Part shown: piece by piece, positions 44,883-53,452 of the stretch
Position numbering within the stretch: position 1 is the first letter of the stretch
Layout: each line of letters starts with the position of its first letter
Source of the DNA: Bacteroidales bacterium
GTDB lineage: Bacteria > Bacteroidota > Bacteroidia > Bacteroidales > Lentimicrobiaceae
NCBI GenBank assembly: GCA_016788045.1
Contig: JAEUTG010000043.1
Coordinates: 1-64,000 of the forward strand
Reading direction: 5' to 3'
DNA: 64,000 nucleotides
Notes under the pieces: model-generated
What the model was told of the DNA's origin: nothing
The model's input: the letters and a program-made list of their open reading frames with translations, nothing else
The model's database searches: none
Made by a program: the position numbers and the translations under genes

Positions 44883-46721
44883 ATGAAAAATATGAAAAAA
44901 GTGATTGCCCTTTCACTGCTCGTGTTGTCAGGCACTGCCCACGCTCAGCGTTTCGACTGGGCAACCAGCGGTGGTTATACCGGTATTAACAATTCATTTT
45001 ATGGTGCCATTGATTTAGCCACCGATGTGCAGGGCAATTTTTACACCATGGATGTAGCCAATGGTCAGCAGCATTGCCAGGGCATAACTGCAGAGCCTTT
45101 CTCTGGCTATACAACCTTTATTTATAAGTTTGATTCATTTGGCGTACTGGAATTCATTAACCGGGTGGGAGCTCCTGATGGCGGTACTTTCCTTGCGTTT
45201 AACATCGAAACCGATGAGGATGGCAACCTCTACCTTCTGGGCCAGCCCAACGGGGTGAACGCTTTGATTGTAAACAACGATACTGTTCCTGCTGCCCCTA
45301 ACACAAACCTGCTGATCAGAATGGATGAGTCAGGCAATTACCTTTGGTCTGTCAACACTGGTTTTGCTGGCAACGGGGATGGATGTATGCTTCAATATCA
45401 CGATGGGTATCTTTACTATCAGTCGGGCAATCTTTCCCTCAGCAAGGTTGACACAAGCGGCAACGTTTCTGATTTCTCAATCACTGCCAGTTACTATTCC
45501 TCCCCCACAGCATCACAGGGCATCCATTTTAAAGGTTCAACGCTTCTCAGCAACGGTGATCTGGTTTTTGCTGCCTATTCAAGAGGTACAGTGGCCTTTG
45601 GAACAGACACGCTGTACCATATCGGCAACCCGTTTCTAACGGCTCCGGTGCTGCTGATGCGGTGCGATACGGCACTCAGCCTGGTCTGGGCCAGATACCT
45701 GAGCAATGCACGCGACCCTGATCAGAACTTTATCCCGCTTGCCACCGATGCTGATGATAACATATATACCGCGGTACAGGTAAATGATCAGATGATCATC
45801 GGGCCGGATACCATCAGCAATCCGGAAAACCTGTTTATTGGCATCGGAGCTGTTGTTAAGACTGATGCAGACGGAAATGGCATCTGGGCAAAAAGGATCG
45901 ACAACAATGGCAAGGCATTGGCCTGGAGCATGGTACGCGCCGAAAACAACAGCAGTGTACTGATCGGAGGTGGATTTACAGGAAATGCACAGATCGGGCC
46001 TTTTACCCTCAGCAATGGCACAAACTCCAAACCATTTATTGCCACATTCAATGAAGAGGGTACCTTTAATAACGCCTTTAATTTTCTGGAGGAGCCAACC
46101 GGCACAGATGTTAATTGCCTCGCTGCTGCAGGCAACGGTAACTACCTCACCGGAGGTAAGCTTCAGAACTTCGGGTCACCTGAACTCAGTTGCATTCCTG
46201 TTGAAAGCGAAGCAGGCTTTTACCTGGGCAGATTCAGCGAAAATCCGGCTACAGTGCCTGTGCCAACCATATCCATTACAAACATGGTACTATCGGCAAA
46301 TCCGCCTTTCGCCGGTGAAAAACAATGGTACCTCAACAATACAGCCATTGAAGGAGCCACGGAACAGTCGTTTACTGCCACAGAACCCGGAAGCTACCAT
46401 GTGGTTTACTCCTACTCCACCGGCTGTGTCGGTTCAGCAGCTTCAGATCCGGTTAGTTTCGATCCCAATGCTGTTGAGAATCCCCTTTACAGCATGTTTC
46501 GGGTTTACCCCAATCCTTCGACTGGAGTGTTTTTCCTGAAGGGTCTTCCCGAAGAAGGTTGTACCCTTGAGTTAAGAAACCCCGAAGGAGGCCTGCTTTA
46601 CAGGCAAAAAGCGCAGGCCGGGCAAACAACCATAAACCTGAGCAGTTATGCATCGGGCATCTATTTCCTTACCCTGATTTCAGTCGCTGATTCGCGAACC
46701 CTCAGATTGATCAGGCAATAA
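44883..46721 (+). CDS. Secreted propeller-like protein with T9SS sorting domain
   Basis: 612 residues. Signal peptide (to about 21, GTAHA; Met4 is an alternative start), then repeated SBBP-like blades with D-x-D/Q-G-N-x-Y motifs (DVQGNFYTMD, DEDGNLYLLG, DADDNIYTAV), an Ig-like segment with EKQWYLNNTAIEGAT, and a C-terminal T9SS type A sorting domain (RVYPNPSTGVFFLKG ... GIYFLTL). It resembles its upstream neighbour in plan but not in repeat type. A strong terminator lies behind it. Confidence 0.88.
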   Translation: MKNMKKVIALSLLVLSGTAHAQRFDWATSGGYTGINNSFYGAIDLATDVQGNFYTMDVANGQQHCQGITAEPFSGYTTFIYKFDSFGVLEFINRVGAPDGGTFLAFNIETDEDGNLYLLGQPNGVNALIVNNDTVPAAPNTNLLIRMDESGNYLWSVNTGFAGNGDGCMLQYHDGYLYYQSGNLSLSKVDTSGNVSDFSITASYYSSPTASQGIHFKGSTLLSNGDLVFAAYSRGTVAFGTDTLYHIGNPFLTAPVLLMRCDTALSLVWARYLSNARDPDQNFIPLATDADDNIYTAVQVNDQMIIGPDTISNPENLFIGIGAVVKTDADGNGIWAKRIDNNGKALAWSMVRAENNSSVLIGGGFTGNAQIGPFTLSNGTNSKPFIATFNEEGTFNNAFNFLEEPTGTDVNCLAAAGNGNYLTGGKLQNFGSPELSCIPVESEAGFYLGRFSENPATVPVPTISITNMVLSANPPFAGEKQWYLNNTAIEGATEQSFTATEPGSYHVVYSYSTGCVGSAASDPVSFDPNAVENPLYSMFRVYPNPSTGVFFLKGLPEEGCTLELRNPEGGLLYRQKAQAGQTTINLSSYASGIYFLTLISVADSRTLRLIRQ

Positions 46722-46814
46722 CGGTCAGTTCTGCTTATTGAATCACTGACCGAACACAGTGAATCAAGCCGGATAGGTTACAGACCGGGAAATACCATAC
46801 TTACCCCCTCTTAC

Positions 46815-46854
46815 ATACGGCAATGCCACTTACATGGTATTGCCGTATTTCTGT
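46815..46854 (+). terminator. Terminator-like hairpin behind the secreted-protein pair
   Basis: Stem ATACGGCAATGCCA (46815-46828) / TGGTATTGCCGTAT (46835-46848), 14 bp with one G-U pair and a 6-nt loop, followed by TTTCTG. The T-tract is short, but the stem is strong. Confidence 0.65.
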
Positions 46855-46987
46855 TCAGCAGTCAATTATTACGGTTCAACCTGCAAATTTGCAGTTCCAC
46901 AATATTCTGTTTGCACCGGTGTAACTTTTCAGGCAATTTTGGGTCAAATAAAAGCGTTAATTCAGGACGTTTATTTCGTACACTCCT

Positions 46988-47003
46988 TGTTCGTAAACGA
47001 ACA
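46988..47003. promoter_or_regulatory. Perfect inverted repeat upstream of the ABC exporter operon
   Basis: TGTTCGTAAACGAACA: 7-bp arms and a 2-bp spacer, 128 bp before the first exporter gene. A related half-site TTTCGTACA lies just upstream (about 46974-46982). It looks like a dimer-binding operator. No regulator gene adjoins it. The rest of 46849-47130 holds no gene. Confidence 0.5.
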
Positions 47004-47130
47004 TAACACTGGTGCTTCAACTCACAATAATTGTTTTAACGCTTTTATTTTCAGTTGATTAATCGTTTGGCACAATAACTGATTAACCCACTGAACCTAG
47101 GAAGTTTTCGTTAACCATCAACTAATTCCA

Positions 47131-47826
47131 ATGATCCGGCTAACCAACATCAACAAATCATACATTACCGGAAGCAACAGCCTGCACGTACTCAAGGGTA
47201 TTGACCTGAGTATCGAAGCCGGTGAGTTTGTTTCCATTATGGGTTCATCGGGATCAGGTAAATCAACTTTGCTGAACATACTCGGGATACTCGATGAATA
47301 TGACACCGGAGAGTATCACCTCGACAATACCCTGATCCGCAACCAGAGTGAAACCAAGGCTGCCGGACTGCGCAACCAGTACATCGGGTTTGTATTTCAG
47401 TCGTTTAACCTGATTTCGTTTAAAAATGCCATGGAAAATGTGGCCTTACCGCTCTATTATCAGAACGTAAGCCGTAAAAAGCGTAACCGCATTGCCATGG
47501 AATACCTCGAACGCATGGGGCTTGCCGAATGGGCAGAGCACATGCCCAATGAGCTTTCAGGTGGACAGAAACAGCGCATCGCCATCGCGAGGGCACTCAT
47601 TTCAAAACCAAAAGTGATCCTGGCCGACGAACCCACCGGAGCGCTGGATACAACCACATCCTATGAAGTAATGCAGATTCTGAAGGAGATCAACCAGGAA
47701 GGGATCACCATCATTCTGGTAACCCATGAAAACGACATTGCCCACATGACCCGACGCATCATCCGGCTCAAAGACGGCCTCATCGAAAGCGAAACAATGA
47801 ACGGGAAATCCCCGGATTTCTCCTGA
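47131..47826 (+). CDS. ABC transporter ATP-binding protein (MacB/LolD type)
   Basis: 231 residues. Walker A GSSGSGKST (38-46), Q-loop VFQSFNLI, signature LSGGQKQRIAIARAL, Walker B VILADEPTGALD, switch His in LVTHEND. It is the ATPase of an exporter whose membrane part is encoded separately by the two permease genes downstream, unlike Escherichia coli MacB, where ATPase and permease are fused. First gene of a four-gene operon, with a palindromic site in front. Confidence 0.93.
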   Translation: MIRLTNINKSYITGSNSLHVLKGIDLSIEAGEFVSIMGSSGSGKSTLLNILGILDEYDTGEYHLDNTLIRNQSETKAAGLRNQYIGFVFQSFNLISFKNAMENVALPLYYQNVSRKKRNRIAMEYLERMGLAEWAEHMPNELSGGQKQRIAIARALISKPKVILADEPTGALDTTTSYEVMQILKEINQEGITIILVTHENDIAHMTRRIIRLKDGLIESETMNGKSPDFS

Positions 47827-47839
47827 TAAAAACTGTTGA

Positions 47840-47889
47840 TTTTACTTTTTACTTTAGACTTTTTACTTTTTACTTTTTACTTTTTTTTC
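47840..47889. repeat. TTTTTAC heptamer array inside the ABC exporter operon
   Basis: Five or more TTTTTAC units, partly degenerate, fill the 70 bp between the ATPase gene and the first permease gene. Confidence 0.75.
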
Positions 47890-47896
47890 TCGAACC

Positions 47897-49132
47897 ATGT
47901 TTGACACAGATAAATGGCAGGAAATCTTCAGCACCATTAAGAAGAACAAGCTCAGGACATTTCTGACCGGGTTCAGTGTGGCCTGGGGCATATTCATGCT
48001 CATGATTTTGCTGGGATCGGGCAACGGGCTTCAGAACGGGGTGAAGAGGGAATTTGAATCATCGGCCACCAATACCATCTGGGTATGGAGCGGGCAGACC
48101 AGCCTCCCCTACAAAGGCATGAAACCCGGACGCAACGTTCAGCTCGTAAATGAAGATTACGACGCGGTTAAGTCCTCCGTCAGGGGTATCGACCTCAGTT
48201 CATCGCGCTACAACATCTGGGGAACCAATACCTTGTCATACAAAAAGGAATCAGGCAGTTTCAATGTACGCAACGTATATCCTGACTATGCCGAAATCGA
48301 AAAACTGAAAATCATCAAAGGCAGGTTTATCAACGATATTGACATCAGCGACTTCAGGAAAGTAACCTCTGTCAGCACTTTGGTTGAGGAAGCGCTGTTC
48401 AAAGGTGAAGATCCGATGGGCAAATACATCAATGTCAACGGGGTCCCCTTTAAAGTAGTCGGTACATTCAGCGATGATGACAACAACGGAGACGACAACA
48501 TGCGGCTCATTTATCTGCCCATCAGCACAGCTCAGCGTGTTTTTTCAGGAGATAACCGCATCAATACCATTGCTCTGACGGTAGGTGATGCATCCGTTGA
48601 GGAGAGCAAGGAAATTGAAAAGGAAGTCAGAAACAAACTGGCGGTGCTCCACAAGTTCGACCCGGCTGATCCAAGGGCAATCTTTACCTGGAACAGCCTC
48701 GAAGAATTACAGAAGTTTATCCGCCTGTTTGCCAGCATTAAGCTGTTTATCTGGATCATCGGATTCGGAACCATCATTGCCGGGATCGTTGGTGTAAGCA
48801 ACATCATGATGATCGTGGTTAAGGACCGTACCAAGGAAATCGGGGTGAGAAAGGCTATGGGAGCGACTCCCTGGAGCATTGTCAGCCTCATTCTGCAGGA
48901 AGCGGTACTGATCACTTCCTTCGCCGGATACATCGGACTTGTGCTGGGTGTAGTGGTCCTCGAAACGGTCGGAAGCAAAATCGAATCGCAGTTCTTTACA
49001 AAACCCTCAGTTGATCTGAGCATTGCTCTTTACGCATTGCTGCTGCTGGTCTTCAGCGGTGCACTGGCCGGATTCATCCCTGCCAGAAGAGCTGCTGCCA
49101 TCAAACCGATTGAGGCATTGCGGGATGAATAA
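47897..49132 (+). CDS. MacB-like ABC transporter permease, first copy
   Basis: 411 residues. One N-terminal membrane helix (about 24-44), a periplasmic MacB_PCD domain (about 45-240), and three C-terminal helices of the FtsX type with VGVSNIMMIVVKDRTKEIG and IPARRAAAIKPIEALRDE at the end. It closely parallels the next permease (WQEI, KKNKLRTF, the G-S-G-x-GL turn, LPYKG at the same positions), so the two are tandem duplicates that may form a heterodimer around the ATPase. Confidence 0.92.
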   Translation: MFDTDKWQEIFSTIKKNKLRTFLTGFSVAWGIFMLMILLGSGNGLQNGVKREFESSATNTIWVWSGQTSLPYKGMKPGRNVQLVNEDYDAVKSSVRGIDLSSSRYNIWGTNTLSYKKESGSFNVRNVYPDYAEIEKLKIIKGRFINDIDISDFRKVTSVSTLVEEALFKGEDPMGKYINVNGVPFKVVGTFSDDDNNGDDNMRLIYLPISTAQRVFSGDNRINTIALTVGDASVEESKEIEKEVRNKLAVLHKFDPADPRAIFTWNSLEELQKFIRLFASIKLFIWIIGFGTIIAGIVGVSNIMMIVVKDRTKEIGVRKAMGATPWSIVSLILQEAVLITSFAGYIGLVLGVVVLETVGSKIESQFFTKPSVDLSIALYALLLLVFSGALAGFIPARRAAAIKPIEALRDE

Positions 49133-49292
49133 GGCCGGACCAGGGGACCAGGGGACAAGGGGACAAGGAGAGAAGCAGAAATTCTGTTTTACGATTTACG
49201 ATTTTTGACACTTTGAGCTTTGAGCTTTACTTATTACCTGTCTGCCTGTGGCAAACAGGCTGGCTTTAGACTTTTTACTTTTTACTTGAACT
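49133..49292. repeat. Composite repeat between the two permease genes
   Basis: Tandem GGACCAGG/GGACAAGG octamers (49141-49172), TTTGAGC heptamers (about 49211-49228), a CCTGTCTGCCTG hairpin with perfect GCCTGT (49244-49249) / ACAGGC (49255-49260) core, and TTTTTAC units (about 49269-49285). It holds four of the repeat families of this region in 160 bp, inside an operon. Confidence 0.82.
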
Positions 49293-50558
49293 ATGTTTGA
49301 TCTGGATCGTTGGCAGGAAATTATGAGTGCGCTGAAGAAGAACAAATTACGTACCTTCTTTACGGCATTCGGCGTTTTCTGGGGAGTGTTCATGCTGGTT
49401 GTGATGCTGGGGTCCGGTACAGGACTGCGCAATGGCGTAACCAGCGATTTCGGCGATTTTGCCACCAACAGTGTGTTTATGTGGACACGACCTACAACCT
49501 TGCCTTACAAAGGATTGCCGAGGGCCAGAAATTATAATTTTAAAACGGATGACATTGAAGCGTTGAAGCGTGAAGTCCCCGAAATCGACATCCTGGCCCC
49601 GAGGACACAGGGTGGTGGATTTCAGGGAGGCAACAACGTAATCCGGGGGTCTAAATCGGGAGCCTTTTCGGTAATGGGCGACTACCCCGAATGGAATGAA
49701 ATTGATCCGGTAATCATGGATAAGGGCCGGTTTATCAATAATGCCGACCTGAAAGAAAAACGTAAAGTCGCTGTAATCGGTAGCAAAGTTTACGAAGTAT
49801 TGTTTAAACCCGGAGAAGAGGCCATCGGGCAATACATTCAGATTCAGGGAGTTTATTTTCAGGTTGTGGGTGTATTCAGCCCCAGGAACTCAGGGGTCAA
49901 TTTCGGAGGGGAAAAAGCCCAGAGCATCTTTATTCCCCTTACCACTTTCCAGCGGGTTTACAACTGGGGTAACATTATCGGCTGGTTTGCCTTTACTTCA
50001 AAGCCGGGTGTTCCTGCTTCTGAGGTTGAAGAAAAAGCAGCTGCGGTTCTGAAACGCCGTCATTCAGTTGCCCCTGACGACCCACAGGCCATCGGCTCTT
50101 TCAACCTCGAAAAACAATACAATCAGATGACCGGACTCTTTGCCGGTATCAACGGACTGATCTGGATCGTCGGAATCGGCACCCTGCTGGCAGGGGTTAT
50201 CGGCATCAGCAACATTATGCTCGTGATTGTGAAAGAACGCACCAAAGAAATCGGCATTCAACGCGCTATCGGTGCCAGGCCCTGGAACATCATTTCGCAG
50301 ATCATCACCGAATCGGTTTTTCTGACCACCTTTGCCGGCTATGCAGGACTGGTTATCGGGGTAGGCATCCTCGAAGGGGTGAACTATGCATTGCGCAGCA
50401 GTGGTGCGGAATCCAACATGTTTAAAAATCCAAACATCGACTTCAATATGGCTGTCACAGCACTGATTATCCTGGTAATCAGCGGCGCCATAGCCGGCTT
50501 GATTCCGGCAAGGAAAGCCGTGAGCATCAAACCCATCGATGCCTTAAGGTACGAATAA
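49293..50558 (+). CDS. MacB-like ABC transporter permease, second copy
   Basis: 421 residues with the same plan as the preceding permease: N-terminal helix, MacB_PCD periplasmic domain, three C-terminal helices with IGISNIMLVIVKERTKEIG and IPARKAVSIKPIDALRYE. The periplasmic part has extra Gly-rich turns (GGGFQGGNNV). A second, diverged permease next to the first suggests a heterodimeric exporter of the MacB/LolCDE mechanical type, but both could also form separate homodimers. It is followed after 29 bp by the adaptor gene. Confidence 0.92.
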   Translation: MFDLDRWQEIMSALKKNKLRTFFTAFGVFWGVFMLVVMLGSGTGLRNGVTSDFGDFATNSVFMWTRPTTLPYKGLPRARNYNFKTDDIEALKREVPEIDILAPRTQGGGFQGGNNVIRGSKSGAFSVMGDYPEWNEIDPVIMDKGRFINNADLKEKRKVAVIGSKVYEVLFKPGEEAIGQYIQIQGVYFQVVGVFSPRNSGVNFGGEKAQSIFIPLTTFQRVYNWGNIIGWFAFTSKPGVPASEVEEKAAAVLKRRHSVAPDDPQAIGSFNLEKQYNQMTGLFAGINGLIWIVGIGTLLAGVIGISNIMLVIVKERTKEIGIQRAIGARPWNIISQIITESVFLTTFAGYAGLVIGVGILEGVNYALRSSGAESNMFKNPNIDFNMAVTALIILVISGAIAGLIPARKAVSIKPIDALRYE

Positions 50559-50587
50559 GCAGTTAAACCCAACAATACATCAATACA

Positions 50588-51691
50588 ATGAAAAAAGTTC
50601 TGAAAATAGTTATCGGTCTTATAATCCTGGTTGTTTTTGCAGGAACCATCGTTTATCTGTACCGGAAATCCCAGGCTAAACCTGTGGTATTTGACACCAC
50701 AACAGCCCAGGTAACCAACATCGTAAAAAAAACCGTGGCCACCGGTAAGGTGGTTCCCCGTAAGGAAATCGAAATAAAGCCCCAGGTTTCTGGAATCATT
50801 TCTGAACTTTATGTTGAAGCAGGACAGAAAGTGAGAAAGGGTGATATGATTGCCAAAGTGAGGATTATCCCCAACATGATCAGCCTGAACGAAGCCGAAT
50901 CGAGGGTTAACCGGGCCAAAATCAGCCTCGACAATGCCCGCCAGAACTACGACCGTCAGAAATCACTATACGACAGCAGGGTAATCGCCATTGCAGAGCT
51001 TCAAACCTACGAAGTTGCCCTCAAAACCGCCCGTGAAGACCTTGATGCTGCTGAAAACAACCTTCAGCTGATCCGCGAAGGAATTACCAAAACCGCCGGT
51101 GCTGCCAGCAACACCATCATCCGTTCAACCATCGAAGGTATGGTACTCACAGTTCCTGTGGAAGTGGGCAATTCTGTGATTGAAAGCAACACCTTCAACG
51201 ACGGTACTACCATTGCAACAGTGGCCGATATGGGCGAAATGATCTTCAAAGGAAAGGTTGATGAATCGGAAGTGGGGAAACTCCACGAAGGCATGGAACT
51301 GATTATGACGGTCGGAGCCATTGATACGGAAAAATTTACCGCCAGACTTGAGCACATTTCGCCCAAAGGCGTTGAAGAAAACGGTGCCATACAGTTTGAA
51401 ATCAGGGCCGCTGTTGAATTGAAAGACAACCTCTTTATCAGGGCCGGTTACAGCGCCAATGCCGATATCGTGCTCGAACACCGCGACAGCGTGCTGGCAG
51501 TATCCGAAAGCCTGATTAAATATGAGGGCGATACCGCGTGGGTTGAGGTTGAAAAGGCACCCCAGGTGTTCGAAAAGAAAATGATTAAAACCGGACTGAG
51601 CGACGGTGTAAATGTTGAAGTACTCTCGGGAATTACGAAAAAAGACAAACTGAAAATTTTAAATGCACCAACCGCTGAGGGAAACAAATAG
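50588..51691 (+). CDS. MacA-like periplasmic adaptor of the ABC exporter
   Basis: 367 residues. N-terminal anchor (about 5-26), lipoyl-type half motifs (IKPQVSGIISELYVEAGQKV and later STIEGMVLTVPVEVGNSV), a helical hairpin between them (about 95-165), then barrel and membrane-proximal domains. It should link the permeases to a TolC-type channel; no TolC gene is in this operon, although one is encoded at 32409-33770. Confidence 0.92.
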   Translation: MKKVLKIVIGLIILVVFAGTIVYLYRKSQAKPVVFDTTTAQVTNIVKKTVATGKVVPRKEIEIKPQVSGIISELYVEAGQKVRKGDMIAKVRIIPNMISLNEAESRVNRAKISLDNARQNYDRQKSLYDSRVIAIAELQTYEVALKTAREDLDAAENNLQLIREGITKTAGAASNTIIRSTIEGMVLTVPVEVGNSVIESNTFNDGTTIATVADMGEMIFKGKVDESEVGKLHEGMELIMTVGAIDTEKFTARLEHISPKGVEENGAIQFEIRAAVELKDNLFIRAGYSANADIVLEHRDSVLAVSESLIKYEGDTAWVEVEKAPQVFEKKMIKTGLSDGVNVEVLSGITKKDKLKILNAPTAEGNK

Positions 51692-52075
51692 TCTCATATC
51701 GCAGGCAAGATACAAGCAAGGGAATACAGGAGTTTCAGGATAATGTAAAAGTCGCATAATCAAAATGCAGCAACGGATTTTATCCTGAAATAACCTTCAT
51801 GAAACATATAATTTTCTGATGGTTGGATCACACCGGGTTAGCCTGTAAGCAAACGGTTATCCCACTGGTTGCAGACCTTCAAAATCCTTGTATAACAAAC
51901 GACCAGGCAACCCGTAACCGATCAGCGGGCATTAACCTCGTGGCTCAGCAGGTGTACAATGGGTGCAATAAAAAGTACATTTCACCCGATCTGAACAAAA
52001 CAGGCGAATTTGCTGTTACATACACTCCAATAACATATTGGGCCATCCTGACTACAAACCTGTTTTTGCTATACA
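51692..52075. other. Intergenic region before nhaA with a wide inverted repeat
   Basis: No gene is supported. Perfect 11-bp arms TTTCAGGATAA (51733-51743) and TTATCCTGAAA (51780-51790) enclose 36 nt. It could be a weak terminator element of the exporter operon, but no T-tract follows. A near -7 box TACATTTC lies at about 51977-51984, one base off consensus, and may serve nhaA. Confidence 0.4.
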
Positions 52076-53401
52076 ATGCCTGGAATCAGAAAAGAACCCG
52101 TTGACCGTTGGATCATCGATCCTATGAAGAGATTTCTCAGCAATTCTTCGATGAGCGGAATTGTGCTTTTCTCTTCAGCCCTTCTTGCCATTATCCTATC
52201 CAATTCACCCTGGTCAGAAGCGTTTCATAATTTATGGGAAACAAAAATATCGGTTGGACTTCATGACTGGCAGTTGTCAAAAAGTCTTCATCACTGGATC
52301 AACGATGGATTGATGGCTGTGTTTTTCTTTGTTGTGGGGCTTGAACTGAAACGTGAAATCATCAGCGGAGAACTCAGCAACCCGAAAGCAGCCATGCTGC
52401 CCATTGCGGCGGCTCTAGGGGGAATGCTTGTTCCGGCTCTGATATATTTTGCTTTGAATCCGTCGGGAGAAACATCCGGAGGCTGGGGAATTCCAATGGC
52501 TACAGATATTGCTTTTGCCCTGGGAATTCTTTACCTGCTTGGAGATAAAGTGCCTGTTTCACTGAAGATCTTCCTGACCGCTCTGGCTATTACTGACGAT
52601 CTGGGTGCAGTGCTGGTAATTGCATTTTTTTACACTTCTGACATCAATCTTACCAGCCTTGCATTGGGGGGTGGTTTTATGGCCGTTTTGGTTATAGCCA
52701 ATCGTATTGGGGTGAGAAATACCCTTTTCTACGGCATGGTCGGTATTGGCGGTCTTTGGCTTGCTTTTCTGATGTCTGGTGTTCATGCAACCATCGCTGC
52801 TGTGCTGGCAGCCTTTACCATCCCGGCCAATGCGAAAATATCCGAAGACCTTTATAACCGTAAACTTGCCAGTCTGCTGGATCGGTTTAAAAAAGCCAAA
52901 CCCAACAACAGCCCGACAGTGACGACCGAACAGCTGCACATTCTTGAAGAAATCAGGTATGTTTCAGAAAAAGCACTCACACCGCTGCAAAGGCTTGAAC
53001 ACGCCATGCACCCATTTGTCTCTTTCGTGGTAATGCCCCTGTTTGCACTCGCCAATGCAGGTATCAGTCTTTCTGCTGAGAGTCTGTCCCATTTGGGTAG
53101 CAATATTACCCTTGGGGTATTGCTGGGACTACTGCTTGGTAAAGTAATTGGTGTTTTTGGTTTCACGGCATTGGCAACCCGTTTGCGCCTGGCTTCACTA
53201 CCTGACGATATGAGCAACAGACACCTGGTTGGTGCAGGTTTTCTTGCCGGAATCGGTTTTACCATGTCACTTTTTATTGCACAACTCGCTTTCGACAGCC
53301 CGGTTTTTATCGAAGAGGCCAAAATGGGAATTCTGCTGGCTTCACTGATTGCGGGTACCACCGGCTATCTGATTATCAAGTCAGCCAATAAGGTGAAATG
53401 A
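52076..53401 (+). CDS. nhaA: Na+/H+ antiporter NhaA
   Basis: 441 residues, 12 membrane helices. Family signatures: WINDGLMAVFFFVVGLELKRE, ATDIAFALGIL, and the ion-binding aspartate pair Asp174-Asp175 in ALAITDDLGAVL. It exports Na+ (or Li+) in exchange for protons and supports pH and salt balance. It has a hydrophilic insertion (about 260-300) longer than in Escherichia coli NhaA, common in this phylum. The gene is single. Confidence 0.95.
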   Translation: MPGIRKEPVDRWIIDPMKRFLSNSSMSGIVLFSSALLAIILSNSPWSEAFHNLWETKISVGLHDWQLSKSLHHWINDGLMAVFFFVVGLELKREIISGELSNPKAAMLPIAAALGGMLVPALIYFALNPSGETSGGWGIPMATDIAFALGILYLLGDKVPVSLKIFLTALAITDDLGAVLVIAFFYTSDINLTSLALGGGFMAVLVIANRIGVRNTLFYGMVGIGGLWLAFLMSGVHATIAAVLAAFTIPANAKISEDLYNRKLASLLDRFKKAKPNNSPTVTTEQLHILEEIRYVSEKALTPLQRLEHAMHPFVSFVVMPLFALANAGISLSAESLSHLGSNITLGVLLGLLLGKVIGVFGFTALATRLRLASLPDDMSNRHLVGAGFLAGIGFTMSLFIAQLAFDSPVFIEEAKMGILLASLIAGTTGYLIIKSANKVK

Positions 53402-53452
53402 CTTTTCAGAACTCATCGTTCAAGATATCTGAAAGGTCGCAGGCCGTCTGCC

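Noticed and set aside
51823..52104. 93-codon frame upstream of nhaA
   Set aside because: No homology pattern, overlaps the start of nhaA, and no signal peptide or membrane segment of note.
53401..53436. Hairpin between nhaA and the transglutaminase gene as terminator
   Set aside because: The CTTTTCAGA/TCTGAAAG arms are short, mismatched and AT-rich, and no T-tract follows.
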